A stretch of 64,000 nucleotides of DNA, taken from NCBI GenBank assembly GCA_963737015.1, contig CAVTQZ010000001.1, forward strand, positions 1,240,001 through 1,304,000, read 5' to 3'. The position numbers and the translations under genes were made by a program. Shown here one piece after another: positions 43,994 through 54,249 of the stretch (position 1 is its first letter; every line of letters begins with the position of its first letter). Source of the DNA: CAVTQZ01 sp963737015. Lineage in GTDB: Bacteria > Actinomycetota > Acidimicrobiia > Acidimicrobiales > UBA8190. Under the pieces are notes generated by a model. It was not told the DNA's origin, did no database searches, and saw nothing but the letters and a program-made list of their open reading frames with translations.

Positions 43994-45406
43994 TCAGGAG
44001 CCGACGGGCGCGAGCTCCGAGAACCCGATGGCCGCTTCAAGTGCTGCAGCGGAGCGCACGACGACGAGATCCGCGTGCTGCGGGCCGATGATCTGGAGGC
44101 CCACGGGCAAGCCGTCACCGGTGAGACCGGCACACACCGACGCGGCGGGCGACCGCGTCATGTTGAACGGGTAGGTGAAGCGAACCCAATTGAAGTCCTT
44201 CTCGCCGTTTATGACTCCGGCGCCCTCGAGCTCTGCGCTCGGCGGGGGCGCCGCACAGGTCGGCGTGACGAGAAGCCGGACGTCGTGGAACAGCCGCACA
44301 AGGCGGAGGTTGAGCAGGTGACATGAATCGAGCGCTCGCACCACGTCGACCGCCGAGAGGCTCTTGGTCGCCTCGTCGACCTGGGCGGCAAGCAGCGCGT
44401 CGACCTTGCCCCACGCCTCGGTGCCACGGTAAGGACCCAGGTCGCGCAAGTGATAGGCCAAGGTGAGTGTGAGCCATTCGCTCACAGGGTCCTCGTCGAA
44501 GACGGTGTCGACCTCGATTACCTCCGTGCCGAGCGACTCGAGGGCACCGACCGCGCGTTCGCACAACGCCCGCACTTCCTTGTCGACCGGTGCGTATCCG
44601 AGCGTGGGCGACCATGCGACCTTGCGCGGGAGCTGCGCGTTCTCGAGGGCCGCCGGCCACGATGCCTCCGGTCGGGGCAGTGACGACAGGTCGGTCGGAT
44701 CAGGCCACACCGTCACGTCCAGAGCCTTCACGGTGTCCTGGATCCGAAGTGCCATTGGAGCCTTCGTCGAGAGCAACGGCCAGTGAGGTGGCTCCGCACC
44801 ACCCGAGGGCACGCGACCGAGGGACGGTTTGAAGCCGGAAAAGCCACAACACGAGGCGGGGATCCGTATCGATCCACCGCCGTCGGAGCCGGTGGCGAGA
44901 GGCACCATCCCCGACGCCAGAGCGGCGGCGGTGCCCCCCGATGATCCACCCGCCGAATGGTCGAGGTTCCACGGGTTTCTCGTACGGCCGAAGACGCGGT
45001 TCGTGGTGTCGGCCTTCCACCCGAATTCCGGCGTGTTCGTCTTGCCCACCACGACGCATCCCGCGGCCTTGAGCCGGGCGACCAAGGGCGAGTCGACCGC
45101 CGCCGGCGGCGCATCCGCGAACAACACGGAGCCCTGCGAAGTCGTGAACCCCGCGGCGTCCTCGAGATCCTTGACACCTATCGGAATGCCGGCGAGCGGC
45201 CCGGGATCGAGACCGCCGGCAACGAGATCGTCGATACGCGCCGCTTCTCGCAGCGCGCGCTCGGGGTCGACGCTTACGAAAGCGTTCAGCTGAGGGTTGA
45301 GGGTCTCTATTCGGTCAAGTGCGTGGCCGACCAGATCGCGTGCTGCGACGCGTCCCGAACGCACGCCCTCTGCGAGTTCGGAAAGAGAGCTTCGTCGAAA
45401 GTCCAC
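43994..45406 (-). CDS. amidase signature family enzyme
   Basis: 470 aa, full length. Catalytic Ser-cisSer-Lys triad: K79 in GIPIGVKDLEDAAG, S155 in SAGGSSGGTAAALASG and S179 in GSDGGGSIRIPA. Conserved C-terminal MTRSPAASVCAG and LPVGLQIIG. Nothing ties it to GatCAB; it is a stand-alone hydrolase of carboxamides, possibly with an aryl or short-chain amide substrate. Ends 48 bases from the tRNA-Val gene. Confidence 0.9.
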   Translation of the reverse strand: MDFRRSSLSELAEGVRSGRVAARDLVGHALDRIETLNPQLNAFVSVDPERALREAARIDDLVAGGLDPGPLAGIPIGVKDLEDAAGFTTSQGSVLFADAPPAAVDSPLVARLKAAGCVVVGKTNTPEFGWKADTTNRVFGRTRNPWNLDHSAGGSSGGTAAALASGMVPLATGSDGGGSIRIPASCCGFSGFKPSLGRVPSGGAEPPHWPLLSTKAPMALRIQDTVKALDVTVWPDPTDLSSLPRPEASWPAALENAQLPRKVAWSPTLGYAPVDKEVRALCERAVGALESLGTEVIEVDTVFDEDPVSEWLTLTLAYHLRDLGPYRGTEAWGKVDALLAAQVDEATKSLSAVDVVRALDSCHLLNLRLVRLFHDVRLLVTPTCAAPPPSAELEGAGVINGEKDFNWVRFTYPFNMTRSPAASVCAGLTGDGLPVGLQIIGPQHADLVVVRSAAALEAAIGFSELAPVGS

Positions 45407-45497
45407 GATTCAGGCGTAGCACGTATCGACGGGTATTGCCTGTCTTCGCAAACCGCCGAGGCAGGACGAAGCTCGGCCCTTAGTACTCTGGAGCACG

Positions 45498-46570
45498 ATG
45501 AGCGAGCACCTCGGCGACGCCGACGGAGTCGGGGAACAAGGGGACGAGCCGGACGCGTCGGGCCGCAAGCCGCCCAAGCTCACGATCGGTCAACGCATCC
45601 TCACGGCTCTTCCCAACCTGGACCGCCAGGGACCGGCGGCGGAGGCGCCGACAGCGCGAGCCAGCGCCGGGCGTACGTCCGGGCGTACCACCACCCGGCC
45701 GCCCAGCGCCCAGAGGCGTGCACCTGAGCACGACACCGATGTCGAAGCCGACGAATCCTCTGCCGTCGCCGAGGAACCGATCGAACCCGACGAGGTCACA
45801 GAACCCTCGGCACAGCGCGCCTCTTCTGGGCCACGGCGTACGAGCGAGAGCGCTGCCACTACAGGCGGCGGTGCACGAGGCGGCGGCGCCGGTGCACGCG
45901 GCAGAACGGACGCCACCGCCGGAATGAGCAACGAGGAGCTCAGTCACGCGATCAAGCGCATCGACGACCGCGAGCGCCGGTACACCATGATGGCGGGGTT
46001 CCTCGGGATCGTTATGGGCATTGTCGTAACGATCGCGGCGATCCACTACAACCCGCTGCCCCGCCACAAGGGTCACGAAGCCGACAGCGTGATCTGGAGC
46101 TACGGAGCTGCTCGCCTCGTGCTCGGAGGACTCGTCGCTCTTACCTCTTACAGCCGACGCAGGTCGCTCGTCGCATTCGCACTTCTCTTCCTGGGAACCG
46201 CGATGGGCAACCCACTCTTTGCTCTGCCGTTCTGGGCTCTCGGCGGGTGGATGATCTGGCGGGTCTTCCGCTACCAGAAGGAACTCACAGCGCGCGGCGC
46301 AGGCCCACAACGGGGCCGGACCACGCAGAGCCGGGCGAGACAGAACCGTGCCTCCGAGAGCCGTACCGCTGTACATAGCGGCACTCGCTCGCGACCGAGC
46401 GCCGCTGCACGAGGTGGCGCCACCGACGCCCGAGAGCGAGTCGCGCGCTCGACGCGAAGCCGCGCGACATCCGGCGCGGCAGGAAGGTCGTGCCGGCGGG
46501 TCCTCCGCCTTCCAAGCGCTACACGCCGAAGAAACCGACGCGCCCGAGGCCGCCCGCGCCCTCTGAATGA
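45498..46570 (+). CDS. membrane protein with disordered N- and C-terminal regions, C-terminus probably frameshifted
   Basis: The N-terminal ~140 residues are Pro/Ala/Arg-rich and acidic. Three or four membrane segments follow (YTMMAGFLGIVMGIVVTIAA to WALGGWMIWRVFRYQKEL). Downstream of ~46310 the open frame is Arg/Ser-rich and would run over the next gene to 46688. In another frame the end reads PPPSKRYTPKKPTRPRPPAP with a TGA at 46568-46570, which looks like the genuine tail, so an indel between about 46320 and 46480 is likely. Function unknown. Confidence 0.6.
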
Positions 46571-46598
46571 AGCGCCGTCCGTACCCGTTGTCGATGCC

Positions 46599-47252
46599 TC
46601 AGGCGGCGGGGACGTCTCCGATCCGTGCATCGACGAGAAGAGCGGACCGAAGCAGCCGCAGGATCTCCTGACGCCTGCGCACGAGTGAGCGTGCGGTCGG
46701 CTCCTCTCCGAGCGCTCGCATTACCTCGACCTCCGTGACCATGCCGACCACCGTCGAGTAGATCGCTAGGAGCAGAAGGCGCGGTTCGTGGCGCCGCATG
46801 TGACCCGTGTCCATCTCGGACTCCAAGAATGCCGATGCCCGGGCGACGAGAGGCCCGAGCGCCAGCGTCAACCTCGTCGCGGCCGGCGGCCCCAGCCGCC
46901 CGACCTCACGCACCAGCCCGAGCAACTCCGGACGCCGAGCGGCGAGGCGGAACACCGAACGAACGACAGCCTCCACCCGGGACCAACCGGTGCCCGCACG
47001 CTCGAGCGATCCTTCGATCGCTTCGGACAGCTCAGCTGCGGAGCGGTCGATCAGCACTTCGAGCAGAGCGTCCTTCGAAGCGAACCAGTAGAGGATCGAC
47101 TGCTTGCGCATGCCGAGGACCTCGGCGAGGTTGTCGAGCGAGGTGGCCTCGTAGCCTCTCGACCCGAACATCTCGAGCGCGGCGTCGAGGATCCGGTCGG
47201 GCGTTTCACCCCGCCGCCTGTTCGCCGCCCGTTTCGTGCTCGACGTCGCCAC
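46599..47252 (-). CDS. TetR-family repressor
   Basis: 217 aa, GTG start. The N-terminal HTH is DRILDAALEMFGSRGYEATS followed by LAEVLGMRKQSILYWFASKD. The C-terminal ligand domain resembles TetR_C groups linked with acyl-CoA signals. It is divergent from the acyl-reductase operon, and the perfect palindrome CTACCATATGGTAG lies just upstream of its start. It probably represses both genes and responds to a lipid-type ligand (inference). Confidence 0.9.
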   Translation of the reverse strand: MATSSTKRAANRRRGETPDRILDAALEMFGSRGYEATSLDNLAEVLGMRKQSILYWFASKDALLEVLIDRSAAELSEAIEGSLERAGTGWSRVEAVVRSVFRLAARRPELLGLVREVGRLGPPAATRLTLALGPLVARASAFLESEMDTGHMRRHEPRLLLLAIYSTVVGMVTEVEVMRALGEEPTARSLVRRRQEILRLLRSALLVDARIGDVPAA

Positions 47253-47266
47253 CTACCATATGGTAG
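47253..47266. promoter_or_regulatory. 14-bp perfect palindrome, likely TetR operator
   Basis: CTACCATATGGTAG begins one base beyond the TetR GTG and ends six bases before the likely ATG (47272) of the reductase gene. It would cover both promoters or start regions. Confidence 0.7.
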
Positions 47267-47271
47267 ACAAA

Positions 47272-49840
47272 ATGGCGATGGCGGAGGGCCGCATTCACGG
47301 GCAGGACCTCGACCAGGCTGAAAGGCCCGACGGCCCCCACCTCCCCCCGCTCGCCTCGGCGCTGGCGGGTCGCCGCATCCTCGTCACAGGGGCGACCGGA
47401 TTCCTCGGCACGGCCCTCGTCGAGCGGCTCCTCCGGAGCGTGCCCGGCTGCTCGGTGGCCGTGCTCGTGCGTCCTGGCAGGCGCACTACCGCTGCATCTC
47501 GCACCGAGCGGGAGATCCTGCGCAACGACTGTTTCGACCGCCTGCGCGAGGAGCTCGGCGAGGGCTTCTCCGAGATGACGGCGCGCCGCGTGACGCCGGT
47601 GTCCGGTGACGTCGGCACCGACGGTCTCGGGCTCGACGAGGAGGGACGGGCGGTCCTCGCCTCGTGCGACGTCGTGGTCCACTGCGCAGCGGCGGTCGCG
47701 TTCGACGCGCCCCTCGACACGGCGGTCGAGGTCAACCTGCTCGGACCCTCTCGAGTCGCCGCCGCGATAACCGAGCAGGCCGCGGCGCGCCGAGAAGATC
47801 ATCCAGGAAGCTCACCGACCCACCTGATAAGCGTGTCCACCGCGTACGTCGCGGGGACGCATCAGGGCGAAGCCACCGAGACCCTCTCGACCGATCCGCA
47901 GCTGTCGGGAGCGAGGGCCCGGACGCACACGACGGTCACGACCGAAGTCGATATCGATGCAGAGATCTCCTTCGCGCGGAGGCTGCGCGCAGACCTCGAG
48001 GCGGAGTCCCGCCGCAACGAGCTGCTCGAGCGCTTCACCAAGAAGGCGCGCACCGAGCTGGGCGCGGCCGGCACGCACCTTCTCGCAGAACGCGCCGAGA
48101 AACTCAGGGAGGAGTGGGTCCGCGAGCAGCTCGTCGACGCCGGCAGGTCGCGGGCGAAGGCACTCGGTTGGCCCGACGCCTACGCGTTCACGAAAGCGCT
48201 GGGCGAGCGTCGCCTCGTCATGAGCCATCCCGGCGTGGCCACGACGGTAGTTCGCCCCTCGATCATCGAGTCGGCCCTCAGCGAACCGCGACCGGGTTGG
48301 ATCCGCGGATTTCGCATGGCGGAGCCGATCATCATCTCCTACGCACGCGGGTTGTTGAAGGAGTTCCCCGGCATTCCCGAAGGAGTGACCGACGTCATCC
48401 CCGTGGACCTCGTGACCGCCGCGCTCATCGCCGTGGCCGCGGAAGGACCGGATCCGTCAGGACCGGCGGTGTACCACGTCGCCTCCAGCGTTCGGAACCC
48501 GCTTCGCTACGGCGACCTCGTAGAGCTGGTGCAGGCGTGGTTCAACGAGCATCCTCTCTACGACAGCAAGGGGTCACCGATTCTCGTCCCGGAGTGGTCG
48601 TTCCCGGGCCACGGCAAGGTGGAGCGCCAGCTCGAGCGCGCGACCTGGGCCCTGTCGCTGGTCGAGCGGGTCCTCGGCTCCCTACCCGTGAGAGGAGGGC
48701 GCGCGGAGCTCGCCGCCCGCGTGGAGGACCGCAGGTCGCAGGCCGAACGGGCTCTCGGCTACGTACAGCTCTACGGCTCCTACACCGAGACCGAGGCGCG
48801 CTTTCGGGTCGACCACCTTCTCGCGCTCGCCGCCCGGCTCGCTCCCGGCGACGCGCGGACCTTCTGCCTGGACCCCGCCGTCATCGACTGGGAACGCTAC
48901 GTCCACGAGGTGCACCTCCCCTCGGTCGTCGAGCACGCGCGTGTGCGCTCGAAGCCGGGGCGTTCGACGTCACCCTCACGCAAGGCACGGGCAGCGAAGG
49001 CGATCCTCTCCCCCGACCGTCATCTGGCGGCGTTCGACCTCGAGAACACGCTGGTCGCTTCCAACGTGGTCGAGTCCTACGCGTGGCTCGCAGGGCGCCA
49101 TCTCCCGGCCGCCGAACGCGTCGCGCTCAGCGCGCGGCATACTGCGCGAAGCGCCGCGACTTCTCGCTCTCGACCGCCGCGACCGCGGCGACTTCCTGCG
49201 GAGCTTCTACCGCCGTTACGAGGGCGCGCCGCTCGCGCTCCTGGAGACGGACGGGGTGGAGCTGCTGCACGACCTGTTGATCAACAAGTCGTTTCCGGCG
49301 GGCTTCGCCCGCGTGCGCGCGCACCGCGAGCTCGGCCATCGAACGGTCCTCATCACCGGAGCGCTCGACTTCGTGGTCGAGCCCCTCCGCCCGCTCTTCG
49401 ACGAAATCGTGTGCGCCTCACTCGACGTCGACGAAGACGGGCGCCTCACGGGAAGACTCTCACGCCTGCCACCCACCGGTGAGGCACGCGCGCTCGTGCT
49501 TTCCGACTACGCCGCCAGCGAGGGCCTCGACCTTGGTGAATCCGTCGCGTACGCCGACTCGGCGTCGGACCTCCCGCTCCTCGAGTGCGTGGGATTCCCC
49601 GTGGCGGTGAACCCCGAGGCGCGCCTCGCCACGATCGCGCGTCGGCGCGGCTGGCACACCGAGCAGTGGGACAAGGCCGGCGGCTCCGCCAGGCCGCTGT
49701 TGCCGCTCGGGCCCCTGGACCACGGTGTCTCGCGCTGGTGGGACCGCTTCGTGCAAGGGATCGAGCAGCTGAGCGCCCCGCTCCCCGGCGCGAACGCGGC
49801 GACGAGGCGGGACCGCCCCGTACGTGCGAGAACCCGATGA
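47272..49840 (+). CDS. fatty acyl-CoA reductase-like / HAD-IB fusion, one frameshift
   Basis: About 855 aa if one indel near 49130 is corrected. The N-terminal NAD_binding_4 domain has ILVTGATGFLGTALVERLL and the active-site Y304/K308 in YAFTKALGER, as in acyl-CoA reductases and extended SDRs. A male-sterility-type C-terminal region follows. The HAD-IB phosphatase-like domain starts near residue 585 (AAFDLENTLVAS, with Glu where motif I usually has its second Asp), and its motif IV is YADSASDLPLLE. The HAD frame after the shift begins GILREAPRLL. Starts at 47263, 47272 and 47278 are possible. First gene of a four-gene operon; the alcohol dehydrogenase ATG overlaps its stop. Confidence 0.75.
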
Positions 49841-51060
49841 AGGCACTCGTCTTCGAGCGCAACGTCGGCCGTTACGCCGCGTCGCGGCTGGCCTCGACCG
49901 TCGCCGGATCCGGACGGGGTGCCGCGATCGGTCCGCTGCGCCTCCTCGACGTCGACTCCCCGGCGCTTCCCGGGCCCGGATGGCAGCGCGTCCGTCCCCT
50001 TCTGGCCGGCATCTGCGGCTCGGACCTCGCCACCGTCGACGGCCGAAGCTCGCGCTACTTCGAGGATCTCGTGAGCTTCCCCTTCGTCCCCGGTCACGAG
50101 ATCGTCGGGACTGTGGAGGAGTCGGCGGGGCGCTTCGCGATGGGGACCCGTGTAGTGGTCGAGTCGGTGATCGGCTGCGTGGCGCGTGGCATCGACCCGC
50201 CGTGCCCGGCGTGTGCATCGGGCCGGGTCGGGGGTTGCGAGCGCGTCGCGTTCGGCCACCTCTCCCCCGGGCTGCAGGTCGGTTACTGCGCCGATACGGG
50301 AGGTGGATGGTCTGCGGCCGGGCTCGTTGCGCATGACCTCCAGCTGCACGCGGTCCCGGAGAACATGAGCGACGAGGACGCGGTCATGGTCGAACCGACC
50401 GCATGCGCCGTGCACGCCGCGATGTGCGCGAGCGTCGAACCCGGCGAGACGGTGGCGGTGCTCGGGGCGGGAACCCTCGGTCTTGGGACCGTGGCCTCGC
50501 TCCGTCGTCTCACCGCTCCCGGCGCGCTCATCGTCGGGGCGAAGCACGCGCATCAGCGAAGGCTCGCGCAGGAGCTCGGAGCGGACCTCGCCGTATCTCC
50601 CGACCAGCTCGCTCGTGCGGTACGGCGCAGGACGAGATCGCTCGCCCTCGGTGAGGCACCGTCCAGGCTCACCGGCGGCGCCGACGTCGTCCTCGACTGC
50701 GTCGGCAGCGCGCAGTCTGTTGCACAGTCGATGGCGATGGTCCGCCCCCGCGGCAGGGTGGTGCTCGTCGGCATGCCGGGCTCGATACGCGTGGACCTCG
50801 CGTCGCTCTGGCACCGCGAGGTGCTCCTCACCGGGTCCTACGCGTACGGGATCGAGAGGATCGACGGCTCAGAACGCCCGACCTTCGACGTGGCCATGGA
50901 GGTCGTGGGCTCGGCACGCCTCGGCCGTCTCGTCTCAGCTCGCTACCCGATCGAACGCTACGAGGAGGCTCTCGCCCATGCCGGTTCTGCAGGAAGGCGC
51001 GGCGCTGTGAAGGTCGTCTTCGACCTCGGGGCATCGAGGGCATCGAGGGCTGCCGGATGA
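49837..51060 (+). CDS. zinc-dependent alcohol dehydrogenase (MDR family)
   Basis: 407 aa, ATGA overlap with the reductase gene. Catalytic zinc region GICGSDLATVDG and VPGHEIVGTVEE; structural zinc cysteines in PPCPACASGRVGGCERV. Rossmann motif VLGAGTLGLGTVASLRR. Lies between a fatty acyl reductase-like and a LarA-like gene, so it may oxidise or reduce a long-chain or polyol substrate of the same pathway (inference). Confidence 0.88.
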   Translation: MKALVFERNVGRYAASRLASTVAGSGRGAAIGPLRLLDVDSPALPGPGWQRVRPLLAGICGSDLATVDGRSSRYFEDLVSFPFVPGHEIVGTVEESAGRFAMGTRVVVESVIGCVARGIDPPCPACASGRVGGCERVAFGHLSPGLQVGYCADTGGGWSAAGLVAHDLQLHAVPENMSDEDAVMVEPTACAVHAAMCASVEPGETVAVLGAGTLGLGTVASLRRLTAPGALIVGAKHAHQRRLAQELGADLAVSPDQLARAVRRRTRSLALGEAPSRLTGGADVVLDCVGSAQSVAQSMAMVRPRGRVVLVGMPGSIRVDLASLWHREVLLTGSYAYGIERIDGSERPTFDVAMEVVGSARLGRLVSARYPIERYEEALAHAGSAGRRGAVKVVFDLGASRASRAAG

Positions 51061-52643
51061 GCCCTCGCCCGGGATTCGTCCTCGAGGTCGACGGCTCCAC
51101 CCCGCCGATCATGTTCTGGAACGGAGAAGGTTTTCGCCTCGAGCGTCTCCCCACCGGCAGTCGTGTCGTCTACGCGCCCGAGCCGCACGATCCGCTCGAC
51201 GATCCGGTCGCCGCCATCCGGCGTGCCCTCGATCATCCCGAGGGTGACAGCGAACCGCTCGGCGCCTTGCTGCGCCCGGGCATGCGCCTCACGATCGCCT
51301 TCGACGACGTGTCCCTGCCGCTCCCCCCGATGCGCCGCCCCGACAACCGGCAGCTCGTCATAGAGCAGGTCCTCGACATGGCGGCGGCCGCAGGCGTGGA
51401 CGATGTCGTTCTGATCGCGGCGCTCTCCTTGCACCGGCGCATGACCGAGGCCGAGCTGCGTCACGCGCTCGGTGACCGCGTCTACGACGCCTTCGCCCCT
51501 CACGGCCTTCTCACCCAGCACGACGCCGAAGACCCACAGAACCTCGTGCACCTCGGCGTCACCGACCAGGGTGAGGACGTCGAGATCAACCGGCGCGCGG
51601 CGGAGTCCGACCTCCTCGTCTACGTGAACATCAACCTCGTGGCGATGGACGGCGGCCACAAGTCGGTCGCGACCGGTCTCGCCAGCTATCGCAGCCTGCG
51701 CCACCACCACAACGCTCGCACGATGGCACGAAGCCGCTCGTTCATGGACCAGCACCGATCGGAGCTGCACTCGTCGAACTGGCGAATGGGACAGCTCATC
51801 CGCGAGGCGGGGGTAAAGGTCTTCCAGATCGAGACGACGCTCAACACCGACACGTTCCCCGAGCAGTTGCGTTTCCTACAGCGCCGCGAGTGGGAGTGGA
51901 GCACCCTCGACCGCGCTTCGTACATCTCCACGGCGAAGGCACTCGATCACGCTCCCGAGCGTGTGGCGCGGACGATCTTCCACTCGGTGAAGTCACCACA
52001 CCGGATGACCTCCGTGCAGGCTGGCGAGGTCGAGGCCGTGCACACGCTCACGACCGAGAACGTCTACGCGCAGCAACTGGTGCAGGTCGGCGGCCAGTCG
52101 GACATCCTCACCATGGGCCTTCCCTACATCTGCCCGTACAACGTGAACTCGATCATGAACCCGATCCTCGTCGCCTGCCTCGGTCTCGGCTACTTCTTCA
52201 ACCTCTACCGGGGCAAGCCTCTCGTCCGCGAAGGCGGCGTCGTGATCATGACGCACCCGACGCCGTACGCCTTTCACCCCGGGCACCACCCGAGCTACAT
52301 CGATTTCTTCGAGCAGGTGCTCACCGAGACGACCGATCCCGCCGGCATCGGCAAGTACGAGGAGGCCTTCGCCACCGATCCCTGGTACGTCCACCTTTAC
52401 CGCACCGGCCACGCCTACCACGGGGTTCATCCCTTCTACATGTGGTACTGGTGCGCGCACGCGCTCGAGCATCTCGGCTCGGTGATCATCGTCGGAGGCG
52501 ACCGCCGTGCCGTCCGCCGGCTCGGCTTCAAGCCGGCGTCATCGATGCCCGACGCGCTCGAGATGGCTTCCGACGTCGTCGGGCGCGATCCGTCCATAAC
52601 TCATCTCCACTCGCCGCCGATCCTCATGGCGGACGTGACCTGA
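51057..52643 (+). CDS. LarA-like (DUF2088) protein
   Basis: 528 aa, about 100 longer than lactate racemase. LarA landmarks: SLHRRMTEAELRHALGDRVY (H126), VHLGVTDQGEDVEINRR and DGGHKSVATGLASYRSLR with K202, the lysine that tethers the nickel-pincer cofactor in LarA, then HHHN near 217. The His that precedes the GGGK loop in LarA is not obvious here. No larB, larC or larE is in the window. A racemase or epimerase on a 2-hydroxyacid is possible; substrate unknown. Overlaps the dehydrogenase stop by four bases. Confidence 0.75.
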   Translation: MSPRPGFVLEVDGSTPPIMFWNGEGFRLERLPTGSRVVYAPEPHDPLDDPVAAIRRALDHPEGDSEPLGALLRPGMRLTIAFDDVSLPLPPMRRPDNRQLVIEQVLDMAAAAGVDDVVLIAALSLHRRMTEAELRHALGDRVYDAFAPHGLLTQHDAEDPQNLVHLGVTDQGEDVEINRRAAESDLLVYVNINLVAMDGGHKSVATGLASYRSLRHHHNARTMARSRSFMDQHRSELHSSNWRMGQLIREAGVKVFQIETTLNTDTFPEQLRFLQRREWEWSTLDRASYISTAKALDHAPERVARTIFHSVKSPHRMTSVQAGEVEAVHTLTTENVYAQQLVQVGGQSDILTMGLPYICPYNVNSIMNPILVACLGLGYFFNLYRGKPLVREGGVVIMTHPTPYAFHPGHHPSYIDFFEQVLTETTDPAGIGKYEEAFATDPWYVHLYRTGHAYHGVHPFYMWYWCAHALEHLGSVIIVGGDRRAVRRLGFKPASSMPDALEMASDVVGRDPSITHLHSPPILMADVT

Positions 52644-52668
52644 TGGCACTTACATCGGTGGCTCTCTG

Positions 52669-53680
52669 ATGGCCCTTGCGTCCTCGCTACGCCGGCTCGC
52701 GCATGCGCCCGATCGCGGCTTTCCGTGGTCGGCGGCCGACTGGCCGCAGTCCGTCGCCCGTACCTGCTCCCGAGCGCAAACTGGGAGTCGACTACGACAC
52801 GGACTGGGCGCGGACCCGTCCACCGCGTCTCGCACACGCGCTACTGCTCGACAACCTCACGCGGCCTGTTTCCAACTTCATCGCCTCGCCCGAGGTCCGC
52901 GGCGCGGAGCTCCTCGAGCTCATCCCTCCCCCGGCGATATTCGTCGCCAACCACTCGAGCCACGTCGACACGCCGATCCTCTTGTCTGTGCTCCCGAAGC
53001 GCTTCCGCCACAACACCGTCGTGGCGGCCGCCGCGGACCACTTCTTCGACCGGCGGTGGAAGGCCCATCTCTGGGCGCTCTCGCTCGCGGCCATCCCCGT
53101 AGAACGCCACCGCGTGAGCCGGCGCTCCCTGGAGCTCGCGTCCTCGCTCCTCGAAGAGGGCTGGAACCTCGTCATCTACCCCGAAGGTGGCCGGTCGCGC
53201 GACGGCTGGTTCGGCGATTTCCATGCAGCTGCCGCCTACCCCGCAGCGCGCACACGACGGCCCGTCGTTCCCGTCCATATCGACGGCACCTACCGGATCC
53301 TTCCCCCCGACTCGAAGAGGTTGCGCCGTCACAAGACGACCATGACCTTCGGCAGGCCACTGATGCCCGGAGATGGAGAAGACGCCAGGCGCTTGGCCAC
53401 GCGCATCGAGGAAGCCCTGGCCGTACTCGCCGACGAGGCCGGAACCGACTACTGGCAGGCGCGCCGGCGCGCCGCTTCGGGTACGACCCCCTCGCCGCAC
53501 GGCCCGGACGCAGCGCCCTGGCGCCGTGCTTGGGCGCTGGACAAGGCTGAACCCGAGAGGGACGAAGGGCGCTGGGCGGTGAAAGACCGCCCCCGCCACA
53601 CGATGCACAGGACGACAGACCTGGTGCTCGAGCAAGCGAGGACGCTCAGTGACCGACGAAAGCGACGCTCAGAGCACTGA
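52669..53680 (+). CDS. PlsC-like glycerolipid acyltransferase, N-terminal frameshift
   Basis: About 337 aa. The family N-terminus MALASSLRRLAHAPDRGFPW begins at 52669 in one frame and joins KLGVDYDTDWARTRPPRLAH in another near 52762. Acyltransferase motif I is ANHSSHVDTP (H-x4-D), and motif III is NLVIYPEGGRSRDGW. It transfers an acyl chain to a glycerolipid or similar acceptor at the membrane. Last gene of the reductase operon, and its tail overlaps cobO by 32 bases. A start inside the second frame at 52676 would be an alternative without a frameshift. Confidence 0.78.
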
Positions 53681-54248
53681 GGCCACCGCGGCCGACGGGC
53701 GCACGCACACCAGGCGCCCCGCTTCGGTGAGGGTCGACTCGCTGGTCCTCCTGAACACAGGTGAGGGCAAGGGCAAGTCTTCCGCCGCGTTCGGGGTCAT
53801 GGGGCGCGCCTGGGCACGCGGATGGCGCGTCGGGGTGGTCCAGTTCGTGAAGGGTGGGAAGTGGAAGGTCGGCGAGCGCAAGCTGGCCGACCATCTCGGG
53901 ATCGAGTGGCACACCCTCGGCGACGGCTTCACCTGGGACTCCGAGGACCTCGACGAGACCGCCGCCAAAGGACGACACGCCTGGGAGGTGGCCCGGGAGA
54001 AGCTCGCGTCGGGTGAATACGAGATGCTGATCCTCGACGAGATCACCTACGCCGTTAAGTACGGATGGGTCCCCGTCGGTGAGGTCGTCGAGGGGATCAA
54101 GGCCCGCTCACCACGCACGAACGTCGTCGTCACCGGTCGCAACGCTCCGCCCGAGCTGCTCGAGCTCGCGGACACTGCGACCGAGATGCGGAAGCTGAAG
54201 CACGTCTACGACCGCGGTGTCCGGGCGGTGAAGGGGATCGAGTATTGA
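53649..54248 (+). CDS. cobO: cob(I)yrinic acid a,c-diamide adenosyltransferase (CobO/BtuR)
   Basis: 199 aa. P-loop LLNTGEGKGKSSAAFG near residue 40, VVQFVKGGKWKVGE and LILDEITYAVKYGWV (Walker B-like) are the CobA/CobO hallmarks. GTG start inside the end of the acyltransferase gene. It attaches the adenosyl group to cob(I)yrinate or cobinamide. Opens the late cobamide operon. Confidence 0.93.
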   Translation: MTDESDAQSTEATAADGRTHTRRPASVRVDSLVLLNTGEGKGKSSAAFGVMGRAWARGWRVGVVQFVKGGKWKVGERKLADHLGIEWHTLGDGFTWDSEDLDETAAKGRHAWEVAREKLASGEYEMLILDEITYAVKYGWVPVGEVVEGIKARSPRTNVVVTGRNAPPELLELADTATEMRKLKHVYDRGVRAVKGIEY

Positions 54249-54249
54249 C

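Noticed and set aside
49507..50814. Long minus-strand frame of 435 codons
   Set aside because: Antisense to the HAD domain and the alcohol dehydrogenase; composition is that of a GC-rich shadow.
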